Source: an uncultured Eubacteriales bacterium
Lineage (GTDB): Bacteria; Bacillota; Clostridia; Peptostreptococcales; Anaerovoracaceae
Assembly: GCA_902797405.1 (NCBI GenBank)
Contig: CADBSP010000053.1
Coordinates: 1-10,073, forward strand
Direction of reading: 5' to 3'
DNA length: 10,073 nucleotides
Below the pieces are notes generated by a model, which saw only the letters and a program-made list of their open reading frames with translations, searched no databases and was not told the DNA's origin. The position numbers and the translations under genes were made by a program. Positions 6,545-10,073 of this stretch are shown here, piece by piece. How positions within the stretch are numbered: position 1 is the stretch's first letter; each line of letters begins with the position of its first letter.

Positions 6545-6566
6545 AAATCCATTTATGTGGTATAAT
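6538..6566 (+). promoter_or_regulatory. Sigma-A promoter of the CWB2-CHAP wall protein, extended -10
   Basis: TTGTCT (6538-6543) is followed by a 17-bp spacer and a perfect TATAAT (6561-6566), preceded by TGG as an extended -10. The predicted start is near 6573, about 20 nt before the ATG at 6593. GGGAAGGG at 6578-6585 is the ribosome binding site. Confidence 0.8.
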
Positions 6567-6592
6567 TGTTGTTCAAAGGGAAGGGATTAATT

Positions 6593-8281
6593 ATGAATAG
6601 CATAAGAAACGCATTTAAAATAAGCGCGGTTACCTTTTTTATGGTTGCGCTTTTTTTGTCTCTATTTACGCCGGTTGGTCCATTATTCCAGCAAGTAGAG
6701 GGGTTATCCAAGGTTGATACTACGGATGTTAGAATTCAAGGTGACGACAGATATGACACTGCATTTGAGGTGGCGGACGCTCTGGCAAAGAGTTACTCCA
6801 AATTTGATGCGATAGTAGTAACATCAGGTGAGTCCTATCCGGATGCACTTTCCGGAAGTTATTTAGCATATGAAGAAGATGCGCCTGTGCTCCTAATCAA
6901 CTCAAAAAAAGAAATCGAGGTTTACAATTATATAAGAACTCGTCTTAAAGCGAATGGGACAGTTTTTATTCTGGGAGGTCAAACTGCAGTTAGCGATAGC
7001 TTCGAGAATCGCTTAATTAATGCGAATATAAAAACCAAGCGACTAGCGGGATCGGACAGATATGAAACTAATTTGAGAATCCTGGAAGAGGAAATCGGAA
7101 GAGGCGAGGAGATTCTAATCTGCAGTGGTAATAGCTATGCGGATAGTCTTTCCGTTTCCGCGACAGGCCTTCCGATTTTGCTGGTAGATAGTCAGAAGAT
7201 GATTTTGACGGAAAGACAATTGGCCTTCCTTAGAAATGCAAGTCCGAGTAAAATACACATTATTGGTGGGACGTCCGCTGTCAGCACTGCAGCGTTCCTG
7301 CAGGCAAGCAGAATTGCCTCAACTGATAGAATTGGTGGTGCCACCAGATATGAAACATCTGTAAAAATCGCTGATGAGTTTTTCCCTGCTAAACAGAGCA
7401 CTATAGTTTTAACGAGTGGTAAGAATTATCCGGATGGCCTTTCCGGTGCACCCTTTGCTATGTATCTGGATTCACCGATTATTCTGGTAAGTGATGAATC
7501 GGATTTAAGTTACGTAAAGCAATATGTTCAGGAAAATGCTGTTGATACCAGTTATACTCTTGGAGGTCCTTCCGCTATTTCTCAGAAAACCGTTGATAAT
7601 GTAATGGAAAGATATGCTGAAGTGAACTATACCTATGGAAAACAAAACGTTGGAACAGCCAAGGATGTTCTCAATGTTATGAGGAGCTGGCTGGGATACA
7701 ATGAAATCAACGGGAAGTATAAGGAGATAATCGATTTATACAATAGCGTCTTGCCGCTTCCTGTGAATTATAAAGTTCAGTATTATGATGAGTGGTGCGA
7801 TACTTGCGTGAGCGCTGCTGCTATTAAGGCAGGGTGCGCCGATCTGATTGGAAGAGAATGCGGAGTCGGAAGGCATGTTGACATCTTTAGGAGAAAGGGT
7901 ATTTGGATAGAAGATGGAACCATCGCTCCGGAGCCCGGATACATAATCGTATATAATTGGAACAAAAGTACGCAGCCAAACAACTGGGGTGGAAGCCATA
8001 TTGGATTTGTTGATGCTGTGATGATTACTGGAGAAGATGAAAACGGTAATCTGCAAGGGTATATAATTGCGATAGAAGGAAATTACTCGAAAGATGGCGG
8101 AACTATGGGCTATGTTGCCAGAAGAAGAATCCCAATAGGTTGGGGATTTATCAGAGGTTTCGCTGCTCCGAGGTATGCAGAAACCAGCGGCACCACTATT
8201 GAAGAAGTGATAGGAAGAGAGCCCAACTTCGAACTCCCTTCCTACTTTGGAGACGATTTATTCGATGACCGGAAGATGTGA
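6593..8281 (+). CDS. Secreted cell-wall protein: signal peptide, three cell-wall-binding type 2 (CWB2) repeats, C-terminal CHAP-like amidase/peptidase domain
   Basis: This 562-residue exported protein starts at the ATG at 6593. GGGAAGGG lies 7 nt upstream, so the TTG at 6566, inside the -10 element, is not the start. A signal peptide (Lys/Arg at 5-9, hydrophobic 10-28) precedes three CWB2 (PF04122) repeats. These begin at about residues 47 (GDDRYDTA), 150 (GSDRYETN) and 246 (GATRYETS), each with SYPDALSG- and ILGG-like motifs. Three tandem CWB2 repeats are the usual complete set, known in Clostridioides difficile to anchor proteins to an anionic wall polymer. Residues about 345-540 resemble a CHAP/NlpC cysteine hydrolase: EWCDTCVSAAAIKAG with probable nucleophile Cys402, GGSHIGFVD with His469, then AIEGNYS. 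It probably cuts or remodels peptidoglycan; the bond cleaved is unknown. The 3' end overlaps trpB2 by 24 bp on the opposite strand. Confidence 0.9.
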   Translation: MNSIRNAFKISAVTFFMVALFLSLFTPVGPLFQQVEGLSKVDTTDVRIQGDDRYDTAFEVADALAKSYSKFDAIVVTSGESYPDALSGSYLAYEEDAPVLLINSKKEIEVYNYIRTRLKANGTVFILGGQTAVSDSFENRLINANIKTKRLAGSDRYETNLRILEEEIGRGEEILICSGNSYADSLSVSATGLPILLVDSQKMILTERQLAFLRNASPSKIHIIGGTSAVSTAAFLQASRIASTDRIGGATRYETSVKIADEFFPAKQSTIVLTSGKNYPDGLSGAPFAMYLDSPIILVSDESDLSYVKQYVQENAVDTSYTLGGPSAISQKTVDNVMERYAEVNYTYGKQNVGTAKDVLNVMRSWLGYNEINGKYKEIIDLYNSVLPLPVNYKVQYYDEWCDTCVSAAAIKAGCADLIGRECGVGRHVDIFRRKGIWIEDGTIAPEPGYIIVYNWNKSTQPNNWGGSHIGFVDAVMITGEDENGNLQGYIIAIEGNYSKDGGTMGYVARRRIPIGWGFIRGFAAPRYAETSGTTIEEVIGREPNFELPSYFGDDLFDDRKM

Positions 8282-9637
8282 TAGACTTTCTCGGATTTCT
8301 TCATCCGTTGGAATGTAGTCTTCCATTATGCCGTCATTGTATTTTTGGTAAGCAACCAAATCGAAATAGCCTGTTCCTGTGAGGCCGAAGAGGATTGTTT
8401 TTTCCTCACCGGTCTCTTTGCATTTTTTGGCTTCGTCTATGGCTACTTTGATGGCGTGTGCAGATTCAGGTGCGGGGAGAATACCTTCTACGCGGGCGAA
8501 TTCTTCTGCAGCCTCAAATACTTCTGTCTGATTGACTGCGCGTGCTTCCATCATTCCTTGGTCATATAGTTCCGAGAGAGTAGTGCTCATACCATGATAG
8601 CGAAGTCCGCCGGCATGGTTAGGAGCGGGGATGTAATCAGAACCTAGGGTGTACATCTTGCTGAGTGGACAGATTCTTCCTGTGTCAGCAAAGTCGTATG
8701 CATATTTTCCTCTGGTGAAGCTGGGGCAGGATGCGGGTTCAACAGCAATGATCTGATAATCTGCTTCTCCGCGGAGCTTCTCTCCCATAAATGGAGCGAT
8801 TAATCCGCCCAGGTTTGAACCGCCGCCGGCTGCACCAATAATCATATCCGGCTTAATGTCGTATTTATCCATGGCACTCTTTGCTTCCAATCCGATAATG
8901 CTTTGGTGCAGTAACACCTGATTAAGCACGCTGCCTAAAACGTAGCGGTATCCTTCGCTGGAGGTTGCAACTTCAACTGCTTCAGAAATGGCGCAACCGA
9001 GGCTTCCTGTTGTGCCGGGATGCTCCTCCAGAATCTTTCTTCCAATGTTAGTCGTGTCTGATGGAGAAGGGGTTACTGATGCGCCGTAGGTTCTCATCAC
9101 CTCGCGACGGAAGGGCTTTTGTTCGTAGCTTACCTTTACCATGTAGACCTTGCAATCCAATTCGAAATAGCTGCAGGCCATGGACAAGGCTGTGCCCCAT
9201 TGACCTGCGCCGGTTTCCGTAGTTACTCCCTTCAACCCTTGCTTCTTGGCGAAATATGCCTGAGCTATTGCGGAATTCAATTTGTGAGAACCGCTGGTGT
9301 TGTTACCTTCGAATTTGTAGTAGATTTTCGCCGGTGTTCCGATGCGTTCTTCTAAACAATACGCACGAACCAAGGGGGATGGACGATACATCTTATAGAA
9401 GTCGCGAATCTCCTGTGGAATAGGGATAAACCTAGTGTCTTCATCCAACTCTTGCTTTATTAATTCTTCGCAGAAAATAGGCTTCATGTCATCAAAGGTA
9501 AGGGGCTTACATGTTCCCGGATGTAAAAGCGGAGCAGGTTTCTTCTCCATATCTGCCCTTAGGTTGTAATAATGCGTGGGCATTTCATTTTCCTCTAGAT
9601 AAATCTTGTAAGGAATCATTTGGTTTTCGCTGTTCAT
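8258..9637 (-). CDS. trpB: Tryptophan synthase beta-like enzyme, TrpB2 type
   Basis: This PLP-dependent fold-type II enzyme condenses indole with serine to give tryptophan. At 459 residues with a long N-terminal extension (PTHYYNLRADM, then RPSPLVRAYCLEE) it belongs to the TrpB2 group rather than the canonical ~400-residue TrpB. Visible motifs are the PLP lysine in GSHKLNSA (Lys119), ETGAGQWG (141-148), the phosphate cradle GGGSN (271-275), and the C-terminal GLTGTGYFD. TrpB2 proteins often occur without a partner TrpA and are thought to salvage indole; no trpA lies in this window. The frame is open back to 9844 through the leader, but the ATG at 9637 is chosen because AAAGGAG (9654-9648) sits 10 nt upstream. 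Regulation is by the upstream T-box with a Trp specifier, which fits the enzyme. Confidence 0.95.
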   Translation of the reverse strand: MNSENQMIPYKIYLEENEMPTHYYNLRADMEKKPAPLLHPGTCKPLTFDDMKPIFCEELIKQELDEDTRFIPIPQEIRDFYKMYRPSPLVRAYCLEERIGTPAKIYYKFEGNNTSGSHKLNSAIAQAYFAKKQGLKGVTTETGAGQWGTALSMACSYFELDCKVYMVKVSYEQKPFRREVMRTYGASVTPSPSDTTNIGRKILEEHPGTTGSLGCAISEAVEVATSSEGYRYVLGSVLNQVLLHQSIIGLEAKSAMDKYDIKPDMIIGAAGGGSNLGGLIAPFMGEKLRGEADYQIIAVEPASCPSFTRGKYAYDFADTGRICPLSKMYTLGSDYIPAPNHAGGLRYHGMSTTLSELYDQGMMEARAVNQTEVFEAAEEFARVEGILPAPESAHAIKVAIDEAKKCKETGEEKTILFGLTGTGYFDLVAYQKYNDGIMEDYIPTDEEIRESLSHLPVIE

Positions 9638-9647
9638 TTTATCTTTT

Positions 9648-9670
9648 CTCCTTTCTATACTGGACAGGAG
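9648..9670 (-). promoter_or_regulatory. trpB ribosome binding site with a possible sequestering hairpin
   Basis: On the minus strand the Shine-Dalgarno AAAGGAG (9654-9648) decides the trpB start. CTCCT (9670-9666) lies 13 nt upstream and could pair with AGGAG (9652-9648) to hide it. The same upstream segment overlaps TCCTGTCC (9669-9662), which is also complementary to the 3' arm of the T-box terminator. The ribosome binding site is certain; the masking is inference. Confidence 0.5.
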
Positions 9671-9769
9671 CCAAATCATAGATTTGGGCAGTTTCGCAGT
9701 CGAGCACCACGCGCTAAAGCGCTGTGCTCGTTGCGTTTGACCTGCGCGCCAAATCATAGATTTGGGCAG
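9662..9769. repeat. Hairpin-rich insert with a perfect 22-bp direct repeat between the T-box terminator and trpB
   Basis: Identical 22-bp copies lie at 9670-9691 and 9748-9769. Each has a near-perfect hairpin core (CCAAATC, 3-nt loop, GATTTGG). Between them is a third, larger hairpin: GAGCAC (9702-9707) against GTGCTC (9724-9729), with GCGCT/AGCGC inside. ACCTGC/GCAGGT arms also enclose the copy at 9748-9769. GGACAGGA at 9662-9669 repeats part of the terminator stem. This is not a normal part of a T-box leader and looks like an inserted REP- or MITE-like palindromic repeat. Confidence 0.75.
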
Positions 9770-9774
9770 GTCAT

Positions 9775-9812
9775 AAAAAAAGTCCTGTCCCTGCAAATTT
9801 GCTGGGACAGGA
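9775..9812 (-). terminator. T-box intrinsic terminator upstream of trpB
   Basis: On the minus strand, TCCTGTCCC (9812-9804) pairs with GGGACAGGA (9791-9783). The apical GCAAATTTGC can extend the structure. The stem is followed by C and seven T (9781-9775). The 5' arm can instead pair with GCAGGA of the T-box motif to form the antiterminator, so termination depends on tRNA charging. Confidence 0.9.
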
Positions 9813-10050
9813 TGTGATTTCGTAATCATTTCCTGCGGTGCCACCCGGCTTGGCGCATCAGCGCCCTCTCAGTGCGTACCAACATACGCATTTTTGTTTA
9901 CGAAGTTTACTCTCCGTCGCCCCTACTAAAACATCTCATGATGTTCGTTCAGTTTGCCCTCAGGAGTCCATTCACTTTAGCCTTTTCGGTCTGCGATTCC
10001 ACCATCCGCAGCTCTCTATTCCGAAGTCTCCAAACCTACTACTCTCCATC
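9775..10050 (-). ncRNA. T-box leader riboswitch, tryptophan (UGG) specifier
   Basis: This leader reads uncharged tRNA to permit transcription of trpB. In minus-strand order it has AGTAGTAGGTTTG at the base of Stem I (closing with CAAAC), TTCGG/CCGAA helices, the AGAGAG bulge, and a distal CTGCG/CGCAG stem with a GGTGGAA loop. The specifier region GAATGGACTCC follows, with UGG (9970-9968) and the usual purine after it. A Stem III hairpin (AACATC/GATGTT) comes next, then two further hairpins including GGCGC/GCGCC. Last are the T-box GGGTGGCACCGCAGG (9846-9832) and the terminator. UGG pairs with the tRNA-Trp anticodon, matching the downstream TrpB2. The promoter is probably at or beyond the window edge; TATTAA near 10062-10057 is only a weak -10. 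Exact helix borders are approximate. Confidence 0.95.
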
Positions 10051-10073
10051 AAAGGTTTAATATTTAATTGCGC

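Noticed and set aside
6566..6592. TTG start adding nine residues to the wall protein
   Set aside because: The TTG overlaps the perfect -10 element and lies upstream of the predicted transcription start. The ATG at 6593 has the ribosome binding site.
8285..8310. Small inverted repeat CGGAT/ATCCG just after the wall-protein stop
   Set aside because: The stem is only five base pairs, has no T-run, and lies within trpB coding sequence, so it is not credible as a terminator.
8345..9355. Plus-strand open frames opposite trpB
   Set aside because: They mirror the trpB reading frame and lack ribosome binding sites and recognisable motifs.
9638..9844. trpB frame open upstream through the leader, including an in-frame ATG at 9757 followed by several Trp codons that could look like a Trp leader peptide or an N-terminal extension
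   Set aside because: The frame runs through the T-box motif and terminator. There is no ribosome binding site before 9757, and there is no stop codon before trpB, so it cannot be a separate leader peptide. The ATG at 9637 has a strong ribosome binding site and matches TrpB2 length.

Overview
The window looks like chromosome from a low-GC Gram-positive anaerobe of the Clostridia, perhaps a Peptostreptococcales or Eubacteriales relative. The evidence is a T-box leader, an energy-coupling factor (ECF) vitamin transporter, a secreted protein with three cell-wall-binding type 2 repeats, a TrpB2-type tryptophan synthase, and AT-rich spacers. The genus call is inference. I see no phage genes, transposase, CRISPR array, tRNA or rRNA.

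Layout. At the left edge (1-644, minus strand, truncated) is a MocR-type regulator: a GntR winged helix fused to an aminotransferase-like domain. It has a good sigma-A promoter at 721-749. It is divergent from a plus-strand run: ECF S component (914/944-1540), ATPases EcfA1 (1621-2460) and EcfA2 (2590-3444), EcfT (3539-4351), and the tRNA (m7G46) methyltransferase TrmB (4493-5284). The regulator/S-component gap holds five degenerate 19-20 bp direct repeats, which are candidate operators. The regulator plus transporter suggests regulated vitamin uptake, with vitamin B6 the most economical guess because MocR proteins bind PLP.

TrmB converges on UppP/BacA (5543-6394, minus strand). The gap between them is almost filled by a 235-bp imperfect palindrome whose core is a bidirectional intrinsic terminator. 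UppP recycles the undecaprenyl carrier for wall synthesis. Divergent from it is a secreted wall protein (6593-8281) with three CWB2 repeats and a C-terminal CHAP-like cysteine amidase/peptidase domain. Their two promoters share one -35 heptamer back to back.

The wall gene overlaps the 3' end of convergent trpB2 (8258-9637, minus strand) by 24 bp. trpB2 is preceded by a complete T-box leader (about 9775-10050) with a UGG (Trp) specifier, so it should be induced by uncharged tRNA-Trp. Between the T-box terminator and the trpB2 ribosome binding site lies about 120 bp of unusual hairpin-rich sequence with a perfect 22-bp direct repeat. It also carries a second copy of the terminator 5' arm, which could influence access to the ribosome binding site.

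The most unusual points are the full-length palindrome, the hairpin insert downstream of the T-box, the shared -35 element, and the ECF-trmB run. In that run the spacers carry short tandem duplications and the four genes from ecfA1 to trmB lack recognisable Shine-Dalgarno sites.
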